Part shown: one piece after another, positions 25,316 to 33,955 of the stretch | Layout: each line of letters opens with the position of its first letter | Position numbering within the stretch: position 1 is the stretch's first letter | NCBI GenBank assembly: GCA_964432595.1 | Contig: CAYSOF010000026.1 | Span: 22,154 to 86,153, forward strand | Direction of reading: 5' to 3' | Source: DASYLJ01 sp964432595 | GTDB taxonomy: Bacteria; Desulfobacterota; Binatia; DP-6 | Length of the DNA stretch: 64,000 nt | Made by a program: the position numbers and the translations under genes | Notes under the pieces: generated by a model | Databases searched by the model: none | The model's input: only the letters and a program-made list of their open reading frames with translations | What the model was told of the DNA's origin: nothing

Positions 25316-26626
25316 CTACCGGCGTCCTCGAATCCGACCGCGCTTCATGAAGCCCTCGTAGCTGCGGGAGATCATGTGCGTCTCCATCGCCGCGATCGTG
25401 TCGAGCGCGACGCCCACCACGATCAGCAGGGCCGTACCGCCGAAGTAGAACGGGACGCGGAACTGCGCGATCAGGATGCTCGGGAGCACGCACACCGCCG
25501 CCACGTACAGGGCGCCCACCAGGGTGATGCGGACCAGGATGCGGTCGATGTAGTCGGCGGTGCGCTGTCCGGGGCGGATGCCCGGGATGTAGCCGCCGAA
25601 CTTCTTCAGGTTGTCCGACACGTCGGTCGGGTTGAACGTGACCGCCGTGTAGAAGTAGCAGAAGAAGATGATGAGGGCGACGTCGACGATGTTGTAGAGC
25701 CACGAGCCGGGCGCGAGCGCCGTCGATATCCACTGCGCCACGGCGCTGTCGGTGAACATGCTCGCGATCGTGCCCGGGAACAGCAGGATCGACGATGCGA
25801 AGATCGGCGGGATGACGCCGGCGGTGTTCACCTTGAGCGGCAGGTGCGAGCTCTGGCCGCTGTACATGCGCCGCCCGACGACGCGCTTCGCATATTGCAC
25901 CGGAATGCGTCGTTGCCCGCGCTCCATGAAGATGATCGCGGCCACCACGACGATCATCAGGACGCCCATCAGTATGGCGACGAAGATCGACAGCTCGCCC
26001 TGGCGGACGAACTCGAGCGTCGTCACGACGGCCGACGGCAGGCTCGCGACGATACCGGCGAAGATGATCATCGAGATGCCGTTGCCGATGCCGCGCTCGG
26101 TGACCTGCTCGCCGAGCCACATGATGAAGGCGGTCCCGGTGGTGAGCGTGATCACCGTCATGATGCGGAAGCCCCAGCCGGGCGCGTAGACGACGCCCCC
26201 CCCGCCGGGTGCCTGGATGGTCTCCAGGCCCATTGCGATGAAGAAGCTCTGCACCAGCGCCAGCGCGACCGTGCCGTAGCGCGTGTACTGCGTGATCTTG
26301 CGCCGGCCCATCTCGCCTTCCTTCGAGAGCTTCTCGAGGTAGGGGATGACGACCGTCAGCAGCTGCAGGATGATGCTCGAGCTGATGTACGGCATGATGC
26401 CGAGCGCGAAGATCGAGAAGCGCTCGAGCGCGCCGCCCGAGAACAGATTCACCAGGCCGAGGATGTTGCTCCGCGCTTCGGCGAAGAACTGTCCCAGAGC
26501 CTGTCCGTCGATTCCCGGCGTGGGCACTGCGCACCCGAGCCGGTAGACGGCCAGCGCCGCCGCCGTGTACCCGATCCGCTTGCGCAGGTCGGGCAGGCGG
26601 CCCGCGTTGGAGAACCCTTCAAGCAC
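25316..26626 (-). CDS. secY: Protein translocase subunit SecY
   Basis: Channel subunit of the Sec translocon. It has 436 residues and ten hydrophobic segments. The plug region (FSGGALERFSIFALGIMPYISSSIILQ) and the cytosolic loop RRIPVQYAKR are recognisable. The best start is GTG at 26626, giving MLEGFSNAGRLPDLRKRI and an 8-bp overlap with rplO. A frame open further upstream lacks SecY-like sequence. Confidence 0.95.
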   Translation of the reverse strand: MLEGFSNAGRLPDLRKRIGYTAAALAVYRLGCAVPTPGIDGQALGQFFAEARSNILGLVNLFSGGALERFSIFALGIMPYISSSIILQLLTVVIPYLEKLSKEGEMGRRKITQYTRYGTVALALVQSFFIAMGLETIQAPGGGGVVYAPGWGFRIMTVITLTTGTAFIMWLGEQVTERGIGNGISMIIFAGIVASLPSAVVTTLEFVRQGELSIFVAILMGVLMIVVVAAIIFMERGQRRIPVQYAKRVVGRRMYSGQSSHLPLKVNTAGVIPPIFASSILLFPGTIASMFTDSAVAQWISTALAPGSWLYNIVDVALIIFFCYFYTAVTFNPTDVSDNLKKFGGYIPGIRPGQRTADYIDRILVRITLVGALYVAAVCVLPSILIAQFRVPFYFGGTALLIVVGVALDTIAAMETHMISRSYEGFMKRGRIRGRR

Positions 26627-27092
26627 CAGCCACCTCGGCCTCGGCCGGCGCACCGAGCACCTCGGCCGTGCCCCCGGCGTTCGTGATCGCCTCGCGCGCC
26701 TTCGCGCTGAACGCGTGCGCCTTCACCGTGAGGGCGTGCGCGAGCGCGCCCTCGCCGAGGCACTTCACGTTGCCGCGCTTCGGGATGAGGCCCTTGCCGC
26801 GCATCTCGTCGGGACCGACGACGCTGCCCGCCGGAAACGCGCCGCTCAGCGTGCCGACGTTGATCACGACGTACTCCGTACGCGAAACCGGGCGGAAGCC
26901 GCGCTTCGGCAGACGGCGCTGGAGCGGCATCTGACCGCCCTCGTATCCCGGCGTGCTGTTGCCGCCCGACCGCGACCGACGGCCCTTGTGACCGCGCCCG
27001 GCGGTCTTGCCGTTGCCCGAGCCCGGACCACGTCCCACTCGCCGGCGACGGCGGGTCGACCCGGGTGCCGGATGGAGATCGCCCAGATCCAT
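26619..27092 (-). CDS. rplO: 50S ribosomal protein L15
   Basis: Early-binding 23S rRNA protein. It has 157 residues. The Gly/Arg-rich N-terminus (GRGPGSGNGKTAGRGHKG) and the core EGGQMPLQRRLPKRGF are typical. It overlaps secY by 8 bp and follows rpmD by 2 bp. Confidence 0.96.
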   Translation of the reverse strand: MDLGDLHPAPGSTRRRRRVGRGPGSGNGKTAGRGHKGRRSRSGGNSTPGYEGGQMPLQRRLPKRGFRPVSRTEYVVINVGTLSGAFPAGSVVGPDEMRGKGLIPKRGNVKCLGEGALAHALTVKAHAFSAKAREAITNAGGTAEVLGAPAEAEVAGA

Positions 27093-27094
27093 CT

Positions 27095-27277
27095 TCAGCC
27101 CTCTGTCTCGATGAGGTGACCGACGGTGCGCAGCATGCCGCGGACCGACGGTGAATCCTTCAGGATGACCGACTTCCCGATCTTGGTGAGCCCGAGACCG
27201 CGGAGCGTCTGGCGCTGCCGCGGGCTGGTCCCGATCTGGCTCCGCCGGAGCGTCGCCTTGACGATGCGATCGCTCAT
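27095..27277 (-). CDS. rpmD: 50S ribosomal protein L30
   Basis: A 60-residue L30 (MSDRIVKATLRRSQIGTSPR, then LGLTKIGKSV and MLRTVGHLI). Its ATG overlaps the rpsE stop as ATGA. Confidence 0.95.
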   Translation of the reverse strand: MSDRIVKATLRRSQIGTSPRQRQTLRGLGLTKIGKSVILKDSPSVRGMLRTVGHLIETEG

Positions 27278-27798
27278 CCGCGGATCTCCGCCACGGTCTT
27301 GCCGCGCAGCGCCGCGACGCTGTCCGCGGGCCGCAGCTCGCGGAGCGCGGCCATCGTGGCCCGCACCATGTTGTTCGGGTTGTTCGACCCGAGGCACTTC
27401 GTCAGCACGTTGGAGAGACCGCACAGCTCGACGACCGCGCGCACGCCGCCGCCGGCGATGACGCCGGTACCGTCGGACGCGGGCTTGAGCATGACCTTGC
27501 CCGCACCGAACCGGCCGACCACCTCGAACGGAATCGTGCCGTCGATGAGCGGCACGCTCACCATCGTCTTCTTCGCCTTCTCGATGCCCTTGCGAATGGC
27601 CTCCGGCACTTCCTTGGCCTTGCCGAGACCGAAGCCGACGCGACCGTTGTTGTCGCCGACGACCACGAGCGCGCTGAAGCTGAACCGCCGTCCGCCCTTC
27701 ACGACCTTGGCGACGCGGTTGATGTGAACGACCTTCTCCTTCAGCTCGGTGCCCTGCGCGTCGACGATCCGCCGCGGGCTCTGTCCCATCTGCGCCAT
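27274..27798 (-). CDS. rpsE: 30S ribosomal protein S5
   Basis: Decoding-fidelity protein near the mRNA entry. It has 174 residues. The double-stranded-RNA-binding fold (VVHINRVAKVVKGGRRFSFS) and the C-terminal domain (GGGVRAVVELCG, GSNNPNNMVRATM) are intact. The loop residues around VVKGGRR, linked to spectinomycin resistance elsewhere, look wild type. Confidence 0.96.
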   Translation of the reverse strand: MAQMGQSPRRIVDAQGTELKEKVVHINRVAKVVKGGRRFSFSALVVVGDNNGRVGFGLGKAKEVPEAIRKGIEKAKKTMVSVPLIDGTIPFEVVGRFGAGKVMLKPASDGTGVIAGGGVRAVVELCGLSNVLTKCLGSNNPNNMVRATMAALRELRPADSVAALRGKTVAEIRG

Positions 27799-27810
27799 AC
27801 GTTCAGTACC

Positions 27811-28176
27811 TCAGAACTGGAGGCCACCCTCGCGGGCGCCCTCCGCCACGGCCTTCACGCGGCCGTGGTACAGGAAGCCGTTGCGGTCGAAGACCACCTT
27901 GGTGATGCCCTTCTCCTGGCAGCGCCGCGCCGCGAGCAGACCCACCTGCTTCGCCGCATCGACGTTGGCCGTCTTCTTGAGCTCGTCGCGCAGCTCGCGC
28001 GAGAGCGTCGAGACCGCGAGCAGGGTGCGGTTGCTCGTGTCGGTGACGACCTGCACGTAGACGTGCCGATCGCTGCGGAACACGGACAACCGCGGACGCT
28101 CGTCGGTCCCGCGCACGCGCCGGCGCACGCGATCGCGCCGTCGGACCCTCGCCTCGTCTCGTACGAATCGTGCCAT
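27811..28176 (-). CDS. rplR: 50S ribosomal protein L18
   Basis: Binds 5S rRNA. It has 121 residues, with the basic N-terminus and conserved RPRLSVFRSDRHVYVQV, GLLAARR and FDRNGFLYHGRVKA. Its start shares one base with the rplF stop. Confidence 0.96.
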   Translation of the reverse strand: MARFVRDEARVRRRDRVRRRVRGTDERPRLSVFRSDRHVYVQVVTDTSNRTLLAVSTLSRELRDELKKTANVDAAKQVGLLAARRCQEKGITKVVFDRNGFLYHGRVKAVAEGAREGGLQF

Positions 28177-28721
28177 CAGCGCGCTCCTGCCGCGGCCTTA
28201 CCGGCCTTCCGGCGAATCCGCTCGTCGGCGTACTTGACGCCCTTGCCCTTGTAGGGCTCCGGCGGACGCAGGCGGCGAATGGCGGCGGCGGTCTGGCCCA
28301 GGACCTCGCGATCGCTGCCCTCGAGCGTCACGACGACCTGGCGCTCCACCTTGGCGGTGACACCCGCGGGCAGCTGATACGCGATCGGGTGCGAGTAGCC
28401 CAGCGTCAGGAAGAGGACGTTGCCGCGCGCCTCGGCACGGTAGCCGACGCCGGTGATCTCGAGGACCTTCTGGAAACCCTTGCCCGTGCCCTCGACCATG
28501 TTGGCGAGGAGCTTGCGCATGAGGCCGTGCATGCCCCGGGCGCGGCGTGAGTCGTCGGAGCGCGTGAGGACTACGGTGTTGCCCTCGGTGGTGACCGAAA
28601 CCTCGGGCTCGAGCCGGCGCGAGAGCGTGCCCTTCGGCCCCTCGACCCGCACCACGCCGTCGCTCACGTGCAGCTTCACCCCGCTCGGGATGGTGATCGG
28701 CAATCGTCCAATGCGTGACAT
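28176..28721 (-). CDS. rplF: 50S ribosomal protein L6
   Basis: Large-subunit protein near the GTPase centre. It has 181 residues from the ATG at 28721 (MSRIGRLPITIPSGVKLHVS); a longer open frame upstream would run into the rpsH gap. The C-terminal PEPYKGKGVKYADERIRRK is the classic L6 ending. Confidence 0.96.
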   Translation of the reverse strand: MSRIGRLPITIPSGVKLHVSDGVVRVEGPKGTLSRRLEPEVSVTTEGNTVVLTRSDDSRRARGMHGLMRKLLANMVEGTGKGFQKVLEITGVGYRAEARGNVLFLTLGYSHPIAYQLPAGVTAKVERQVVVTLEGSDREVLGQTAAAIRRLRPPEPYKGKGVKYADERIRRKAGKAAAGAR

Positions 28722-28743
28722 GTCGTTCCCTGGTCCTACTTGG

Positions 28744-29139
28744 CTACCATACCTTGCAGATGACCTCGCCGCCGACGCCCTGCTTGCGCGCCTCACGGTC
28801 GACGAGGACGCCCTTCGGCGTGGACAGTACGCTGACGCCGAGCCCCTTCCGGACGGACGGGATCTCCTGGCTGCCGACGTACACGCGCAGGCTCGGCTTG
28901 CTGACGCGGCGGATGCCGGTGATGACGGGCTTCCGGCCGTTGTCGTAGCGCAGGCCGATGCGCAGCACCGGGTGCGGCGGCTCGTCGACCAGCGCGGCGT
29001 CGGCGAGGTAGCCCTCGGCGACCAGCACGCGGGCGATGGCCTCCTTGTGCTTCGACCACGGCATGTCGACGCTCGCCTTGCGAGCGCCGGCCGCGTTGCG
29101 GATGCGGGTGAACATGTCGGCGACGGGATCGGTCAGCAT
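28744..29139 (-). CDS. rpsH: 30S ribosomal protein S8
   Basis: Central-domain 16S rRNA binder and usual translational repressor of the spc operon. It has 131 residues: DPVADMFTRIRNA at the start, RRVSKPSLRVYVG, and STPKGVLVDREARKQGVGGE at the end. Confidence 0.96.
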   Translation of the reverse strand: MLTDPVADMFTRIRNAAGARKASVDMPWSKHKEAIARVLVAEGYLADAALVDEPPHPVLRIGLRYDNGRKPVITGIRRVSKPSLRVYVGSQEIPSVRKGLGVSVLSTPKGVLVDREARKQGVGGEVICKVW

Positions 29140-29146
29140 ACGTCGG

Positions 29147-29332
29147 TTACCAGCTGGCCTTCACGAGGCCGGGGATCTGTCCCTTGCGGGCGAGGTTGCG
29201 AAGGCAGAGCCGGCACATGCGGAAGCGCCGGAAGAAGGCGCGCGGACGGCCGCAGAGCGGGCAGCGATTGTAGGCCCGCACCCGGAACTTCGGGGGGCGG
29301 GAGGCTTTCACCATGAGGCAGGTCTTGGCCAT
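29147..29332 (-). CDS. rpsN: 30S ribosomal protein S14 type Z
   Basis: The short, 61-residue zinc-binding S14 with two CxxC pairs (CPLCGR and CRLCLR). Organisms such as enterobacteria instead carry a roughly 100-residue cysteine-free form. It lies between rplE and rpsH. Confidence 0.95.
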   Translation of the reverse strand: MAKTCLMVKASRPPKFRVRAYNRCPLCGRPRAFFRRFRMCRLCLRNLARKGQIPGLVKASW

Positions 29333-29345
29333 GTGATCCTTCGCG

Positions 29346-29891
29346 TCAGGCCCGGAAGGGCATGCCGAGCGCGCGCAGCAGCGCCTTGCCCTCGGCGTCG
29401 GAGGTGGCGGTCGTGCAGATCACGATCGTCATCCCCTTGATCTTGTCGACCTTGTCCAGGTTGATTTCGGGAAAGATGACCTGCTCGCGCAGGCCCAGCG
29501 AATAGTTGCCGCGGCCGTCGAACGAGCGGTCGGGCACGCCTTTGAAGTCGCGCACGCGCGGCAGCGCCACGGTCACGAGCCGATCGAGGAACTCGTACAT
29601 GCGATCGCCGCGCAGGGTGACCATCGCGCCGATCGGCATGTTCTCGCGCAGCTTGAAGTTCGAGATCGCCTTCTTCGACTTCGTCACCACCGGCTTCTGG
29701 CCGGTGATGGCGGTGAGCTCTTCGACGGCGGAGTCGATGATCTTCGGGTTCTGCGTCGCCTCGCCGAGGCCCATGTTGAGGACGATCTTCTCGAGGCGCG
29801 GCACGGCCATGAGGCTCGTATGCCCCAGGTCCTTCATCAGGGCCGGGGCCAGCTCCTTGGCGTAGCGCTCGCGCAGTCTCGCCATTGCCAT
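29346..29891 (-). CDS. rplE: 50S ribosomal protein L5
   Basis: 5S rRNA-binding protein of the central protuberance. It has 181 residues (179 if the second ATG, residue 3, is used). It carries VPRLEKIVLNMGLGEATQN, KSKKAISNFKLRE and the C-terminal GMTIVICTTATSDAEGKALL. Confidence 0.96.
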   Translation of the reverse strand: MAMARLRERYAKELAPALMKDLGHTSLMAVPRLEKIVLNMGLGEATQNPKIIDSAVEELTAITGQKPVVTKSKKAISNFKLRENMPIGAMVTLRGDRMYEFLDRLVTVALPRVRDFKGVPDRSFDGRGNYSLGLREQVIFPEINLDKVDKIKGMTIVICTTATSDAEGKALLRALGMPFRA

Positions 29892-29893
29892 GG

Positions 29894-30220
29894 TCAGTTG
29901 CTCTCCATCTGCTCGCCGCAGCGACGGCAGATCCGCACGGCCTTGCCGTCGTCGAGCCGCTTGCGGCCGACGCGGGTGGGCTTGTTGCAGCGCCCGCAGA
30001 CCGGCAGCACGTTCGACAGGTGCAGCGAGGCTTCCTTCTCGACGATGCCGCCCGCCTGCTGCTGACTGCGCGGCTTCGTATGCCGCTTCACCAGGTTCAG
30101 CCGCTCGACGAGCACGCGGCCTTCTTCGGGCAGCACGCGGAGCACCTTGCCCGTCTTGCCGCGCTCGCGCCCGGCGATGATCATGACGGTGTCGTTCTTC
30201 TTGAGCCGCTTGAGTGCCAT
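29894..30220 (-). CDS. rplX: 50S ribosomal protein L24
   Basis: Assembly-initiating L24. It has 108 residues: a KOW domain (KNDTVMIIAGRERGKTGKVL) and a C-terminal zinc-ribbon-like pair of CxxC motifs (CGRC and CRRC) found in many non-enterobacterial L24 proteins. It starts 2 bp after rplN. Confidence 0.95.
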   Translation of the reverse strand: MALKRLKKNDTVMIIAGRERGKTGKVLRVLPEEGRVLVERLNLVKRHTKPRSQQQAGGIVEKEASLHLSNVLPVCGRCNKPTRVGRKRLDDGKAVRICRRCGEQMESN

Positions 30221-30222
30221 GG

Positions 30223-30591
30223 TCACAGCACCTCGGGGGCGAGCGAAATGATCTTCATGAACTTCTTCGCGCGCAGCTCGCGGGCCACCGGCCCGAAGAT
30301 ACGGGTGCCGATCGGCTCGCGCGCATTGTCGATGAGGACGGCGGAGTTCGTGTCGAAGCGGATGTAGGAGCCGTCGGGTCGACCGACCTCCTTCGCCGTT
30401 CGCACGACGACGGCCTTCATGACCTCGCCCTTCTTCACCTTGGCGTTCGGAATGGCCTCCTTCACGGAGACCACGATGATGTCGCCGATCGACGCGTACC
30501 GACGGCGCGAGCCGCCGAGCACCTTGATGCACAGCACCTTGCGGGCACCGCTGTTGTCGGCGACGTCGAGAACGGTCTCCGTCTGGATCAT
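30223..30591 (-). CDS. rplN: 50S ribosomal protein L14
   Basis: Interface protein. It has 122 residues from ATG 30591 (MIQTETVLDVADNSGARK), overlapping the rpsQ stop as ATGA. The conserved ending FMKIISLAPEVL is present. Confidence 0.97.
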   Translation of the reverse strand: MIQTETVLDVADNSGARKVLCIKVLGGSRRRYASIGDIIVVSVKEAIPNAKVKKGEVMKAVVVRTAKEVGRPDGSYIRFDTNSAVLIDNAREPIGTRIFGPVARELRAKKFMKIISLAPEVL

Positions 30592-30881
30592 TCCGGAATC
30601 CCCGTCGGAAGCGGCGGCTCGCCCAGGGCCTCGTTGCGGCCGAGGATGGCCAGCACGGCCCAGCGCTTGTCCGCCGACAGCGGACGCGTCTCGATCAGCT
30701 TCACGCGGTCGCCCACGCGGCACTTGTTCTGCTCGTCGTGCGCCTTGTAGCGCGTACGACGCCGCCGATACTTGCGATAGCGGTCGTGACGAACGAGCCG
30801 CTCGACCACGACGACGACGGTCTTGTCCATCTTGTCGGACACGACCACGCCCTCGCGCATTTTCCGTCGGCCGGTAATCAC
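30588..30881 (-). CDS. rpsQ: 30S ribosomal protein S17
   Basis: Primary 16S rRNA binder. It has 97 residues. The GTG at 30881 overlaps the rpmC stop as GTGA. It carries GVVVSDKMDKTVVV, KYKAHDEQN-like and RVGDRVKLIETRPLS. The last roughly 15 residues are an extension beyond the usual S17 core. Confidence 0.95.
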   Translation of the reverse strand: MITGRRKMREGVVVSDKMDKTVVVVVERLVRHDRYRKYRRRRTRYKAHDEQNKCRVGDRVKLIETRPLSADKRWAVLAILGRNEALGEPPLPTGIPE

Positions 30882-31081
30882 GCCGTAACCCCCCGTACCG
30901 TGCGCTGCTGCAGCAACGTCTTGATGCGTGCGAGCGCTCGGCGCGACTCGCGGATCTTCATGGGATTGGGAAGCTGCGCCGTGGCGCGCCGCAGACGGAG
31001 ATGGAAGATCTCGTCCGTCAGCTCACGCTCGCGCGCGCGCAGCTCGTCCACGCTCAGGTCCTTCATCTCACGCAGCTTCAC
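30878..31081 (-). CDS. rpmC: 50S ribosomal protein L29
   Basis: Sits at the tunnel exit near the trigger-factor site. It has 67 residues from the GTG at 31081, which overlaps the rplP stop as GTGA. It carries REMKDLSVDELRARERELTD and NPMKIRESRRALARIKTLL. Confidence 0.94.
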   Translation of the reverse strand: MKLREMKDLSVDELRARERELTDEIFHLRLRRATAQLPNPMKIRESRRALARIKTLLQQRTVRGVTA

Positions 31082-31512
31082 GCGGGCGCTCCTCCGTCGG
31101 TGACGGCGTGGCGCTCGCGCACCTGCGTCGGGATGGACAGCTTCGCGGCCGCGAGCTTGAGCGCGTGCCGCGCGACCGCGCGTTCGACGCCTTCCATCTC
31201 GAACAGCATCCGTCCCGGCTTGACGACCGCCACCCACATCTCGGGCGAGCCCTTACCCTTGCCCATGCGGGTCTCGGCCGGCTTCTTCGTGAGCGGCTTG
31301 TCGGGGAACACGCGGACCCAGACACGGCCACCGCGCTTGATGGCGCGCGTGAGCGCGACGCGGGCCGCTTCGATCTCGCGAGCGGACACCCAGGCGCGAT
31401 CGAGCGCCTGCAGACCGTAGTCGCCGAACGACAATGCAGAGCCGGCCCAGGCGTAGCCCTTCCGCCGGCCCTTCTGCATCTTTCGGTATTTGACCTTCTT
31501 CGGTGAGAGCAT
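31078..31512 (-). CDS. rplP: 50S ribosomal protein L16
   Basis: Late assembly protein near the peptidyl-transferase centre and A-site finger. It has 144 residues: MLSPKKVKYRKMQKGRRKGY at the start, RGGRVWVRVFPDKPLTKKP, MGKGKGSPEMWVAVV. Confidence 0.96.
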   Translation of the reverse strand: MLSPKKVKYRKMQKGRRKGYAWAGSALSFGDYGLQALDRAWVSAREIEAARVALTRAIKRGGRVWVRVFPDKPLTKKPAETRMGKGKGSPEMWVAVVKPGRMLFEMEGVERAVARHALKLAAAKLSIPTQVRERHAVTDGGAPA

Positions 31513-31521
31513 GATGGATTC

Positions 31522-32187
31522 CTACGCGCCGCCAGCCGCGGCGCGCTGCTCCTCCTCCTGGCGCGACAGCACCTCGCCGCGGAAGACCCACACGCGCACG
31601 CCGATGAGGCCGTGCGTGGTCTTCGCCTCGGCGAAGCCGTAGTTCACGTCGGCGCGGAGCGTGTGGAGCGGAACGCGCCCCTCACGATACCACTCCCGAC
31701 GCGCGATCTCGGAGCCGCCCAGGCGGCCCGACGACTGGATGCGTACGCCCTGCGCGCCCATGCGCATGGCGCGGGCGAGCGCTTCCTTCATCGCACGACG
31801 GAACGCGACGCGACGCTCGAGCTGGAGCGCGACGTTCTCGGCCACGAGCTGCGCGTCGACGTCGGGCCGGCGCACCTCGTGGATGTTGATGAACGTCTCT
31901 TTGTTCGTGAGCTTCACGAGCTCCGACTTGAGCTTCTCGATCTCGGCGCCCTTCTTGCCGATCACGATGCCGGGACGCGCCGTGTGGATGTTGATCTTGG
32001 CCTTGTTGGCGGCACGCTCGATGTCGATCTTGGAGACGCCCGCGTGGTAGAGCCGCTTCTTCAGGAAGTTGCGGATCTTGATGTCCTCGTGGAGGAGCTC
32101 GGCGTACTCCCGACGCGCGAACCAGCGCGAGTCCCAGTTCTCGGTGATGTTGAGACGGAACCCCTTCGGGTGAACCTTCTGTCCCAC
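31522..32187 (-). CDS. rpsC: 30S ribosomal protein S3
   Basis: mRNA-entry protein with helicase-like role. It has 221 residues from the GTG at 32187 (MGQKVHPKGFRLNITENWDS), 2 bp after rplV. The KH domain motif ARPGIVIGKKGAEIEKL and the C-terminal GRLGGSEIARREWYREGRVP are present. A longer open frame upstream is a shadow of rplV. Confidence 0.96.
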   Translation of the reverse strand: MGQKVHPKGFRLNITENWDSRWFARREYAELLHEDIKIRNFLKKRLYHAGVSKIDIERAANKAKINIHTARPGIVIGKKGAEIEKLKSELVKLTNKETFINIHEVRRPDVDAQLVAENVALQLERRVAFRRAMKEALARAMRMGAQGVRIQSSGRLGGSEIARREWYREGRVPLHTLRADVNYGFAEAKTTHGLIGVRVWVFRGEVLSRQEEEQRAAAGGA

Positions 32188-32189
32188 GC

Positions 32190-32540
32190 TCAGGCCTCCC
32201 CGCCCGGACGGCGTTCGTCGACGATCACGGTGATGTGGCTGGTCCGCTTGAAGATGGGCGTGGCCCGTCCGTGCGCGCGCGGCATGAACCGCTTCGCGGT
32301 GGGCCCCTCGTCGACGTACGCGCGCTTCACGTAGAGCGCGTCGACGTCGACACGCTGTCCGTGCTCGGCGTTGGCGACGGCGGACTTGAGCGTCTTGGCG
32401 ACGAGCTTCGCGCCGCGCTTCGGCGTGAATTCGAGGATGCCCAGGGCTTCCTCGACGGACCGCCCGCGGATGAGGTTCACCACGAGGCGGGCCTTCTGCG
32501 CCGTGAGACGCGAGAACCGGCTGCTGGCTTTCGCTTCCAT
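32190..32540 (-). CDS. rplV: 50S ribosomal protein L22
   Basis: Lines the exit tunnel through its beta-hairpin. It has 116 residues: ARLVVNLIRGRSVEEALGIL, the hairpin sequence KRFMPRAHGRATPI, no deletion of the type linked to macrolide resistance. Confidence 0.96.
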   Translation of the reverse strand: MEAKASSRFSRLTAQKARLVVNLIRGRSVEEALGILEFTPKRGAKLVAKTLKSAVANAEHGQRVDVDALYVKRAYVDEGPTAKRFMPRAHGRATPIFKRTSHITVIVDERRPGGEA

Positions 32541-32542
32541 CG

Positions 32543-32830
32543 TTACTTCCGCGCCTCGACCTTGCCCTTCCGGTCACCGGAGTGGCCGTGGAAGGTGCGC
32601 GTCGGCGAGAACTCGCCGAGCTTATGACCGACCGCGTTCTCGGTGATGAACACCGGGATGAACTTGCGACCGTTGTGCACGGCGAAGGTGAAACCGATCA
32701 TGTCGGGCGTGATGGTCGACCGCCGCGACCAGGTCTTCACGACCTTCTTGTCGCCGGAATCGAGCATCGCCTTCACCTTCTTCGTGATGTGCAGGTCGAC
32801 GAACGGACCCTTCTTTACGGATCGTGCCAC
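32543..32830 (-). CDS. rpsS: 30S ribosomal protein S19
   Basis: Head protein paired with S13. It has 95 residues with a GTG start (MARSVKKGPFVD). TWSRRSTITPDMIGFTFAVH and VGHKLGEFSPTRTFHGH are typical. Confidence 0.96.
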   Translation of the reverse strand: MARSVKKGPFVDLHITKKVKAMLDSGDKKVVKTWSRRSTITPDMIGFTFAVHNGRKFIPVFITENAVGHKLGEFSPTRTFHGHSGDRKGKVEARK

Positions 32831-32839
32831 CCTGCTCTC

Positions 32840-33664
32840 CTACTTGGTTTTCCGGCGCTGCTGGATGAACCGGTCCGTCCGCTTGTTGTGCCGTGTCTTG
32901 TAGCCCTTGGTGGGCTTGCCCCACGGCGTCTGCGGATGGTTGCCCTTCGACCGGCCTTCGCCACCGCCGTGCGGGTGGTCGACCGGGTTCATTGCGATGC
33001 CGCGCACGTTCGGGCGCTTGCCGAGCCACCGCGACCGGCCCGCCTTGCCGTACGACAGGTTCTCGTGCTCGAGGTTGCCGACCTGGCCGATGGTGGCCCG
33101 GCAGCCGATGCGCACGCGACGGAGCTCGCTCGACGGCAGCTTGAGGAGCGCGTAGTCGCCCTCCTTCGCCATCAGCTGGATCGACGCCCCGGCGCTGCGG
33201 CCGAGCTGCGCGCCCCGACCTTCCCGAAGCTCGACGCAATGGATCATCGTGCCGAGCGGGATGTTCGCGAGCGGCAGCGAGTTGCCGGGCTTGATGTCGG
33301 CCTGCGGACCCGTCTCCACCATGTCGCCGACGCCGAGACCGACGGGCGCGATGATGTAGCGCTTCTCGCCGTCCAGGTAGTGGAGCAGCGCGAGGCGCGC
33401 CGAGCGGTTCGGATCGTACTCGATCGCCGCCACCTTCGCCTTGACGCCGTTCTTGTCGCGCTTGAAGTCGACGACGCGGTAGCGCCGCTTGTGCCCGCCG
33501 CCGCGATGGAACGCCGTGACGCGGCCCCGGTTGTTGCGCCCGCCGCTCTTGTGGATCGGCTCGAGCAACGCGCGCTCGGGCTCGGTCTTGGTGATCTCGG
33601 AGAAGTCGAACCCCGTGCGGAACCGGCGTCCCGGCGAGGTCGGACGGAACTGGACGATGGGCAT
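32840..33664 (-). CDS. rplB: 50S ribosomal protein L2
   Basis: Required for subunit association and peptidyl transfer. It has 274 residues. The catalytically important region is intact (AMNPVDHPHGGGEGRS, with the conserved histidine). RNNRGRVTAFHRGGGHKRRYR is also present. Confidence 0.97.
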   Translation of the reverse strand: MPIVQFRPTSPGRRFRTGFDFSEITKTEPERALLEPIHKSGGRNNRGRVTAFHRGGGHKRRYRVVDFKRDKNGVKAKVAAIEYDPNRSARLALLHYLDGEKRYIIAPVGLGVGDMVETGPQADIKPGNSLPLANIPLGTMIHCVELREGRGAQLGRSAGASIQLMAKEGDYALLKLPSSELRRVRIGCRATIGQVGNLEHENLSYGKAGRSRWLGKRPNVRGIAMNPVDHPHGGGEGRSKGNHPQTPWGKPTKGYKTRHNKRTDRFIQQRRKTK

Positions 33665-33667
33665 TGC

Positions 33668-33955
33668 TCAGGCTCCCTCGAAGAAGTCGATGCGGTTCCC
33701 CTCGGCGAGGGTCACGTAGGCCTTCTTCCAGTCGGGGCGGCGACCGGCATGCTTGCCGACCCGCCGGATCTTGCCCATCTGCCGCGACGTCCGGACCTTC
33801 TCGACCTTCACCTTGAAGAGCGTCTCGATGGCCTGGCGGATCTCGACCTTGTTCGCGTTGCGGTGGACACGGAACACGAACTGGTTGCCCAGCTCGCTGA
33901 CCAGCGTGCCCTTCTCGGTGATGACCGGGCCCTTCACCACGTCGGTCGCGTTCAT
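33668..33955 (-). CDS. rplW: 50S ribosomal protein L23
   Basis: Docking site for SRP and trigger factor at the exit tunnel. It has 95 residues: VVKGPVITEKGTLVSE, FRVHRNANKVEIRQAIETLF. Its ATG overlaps the rplD stop as ATGA. Confidence 0.95.
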   Translation of the reverse strand: MNATDVVKGPVITEKGTLVSELGNQFVFRVHRNANKVEIRQAIETLFKVKVEKVRTSRQMGKIRRVGKHAGRRPDWKKAYVTLAEGNRIDFFEGA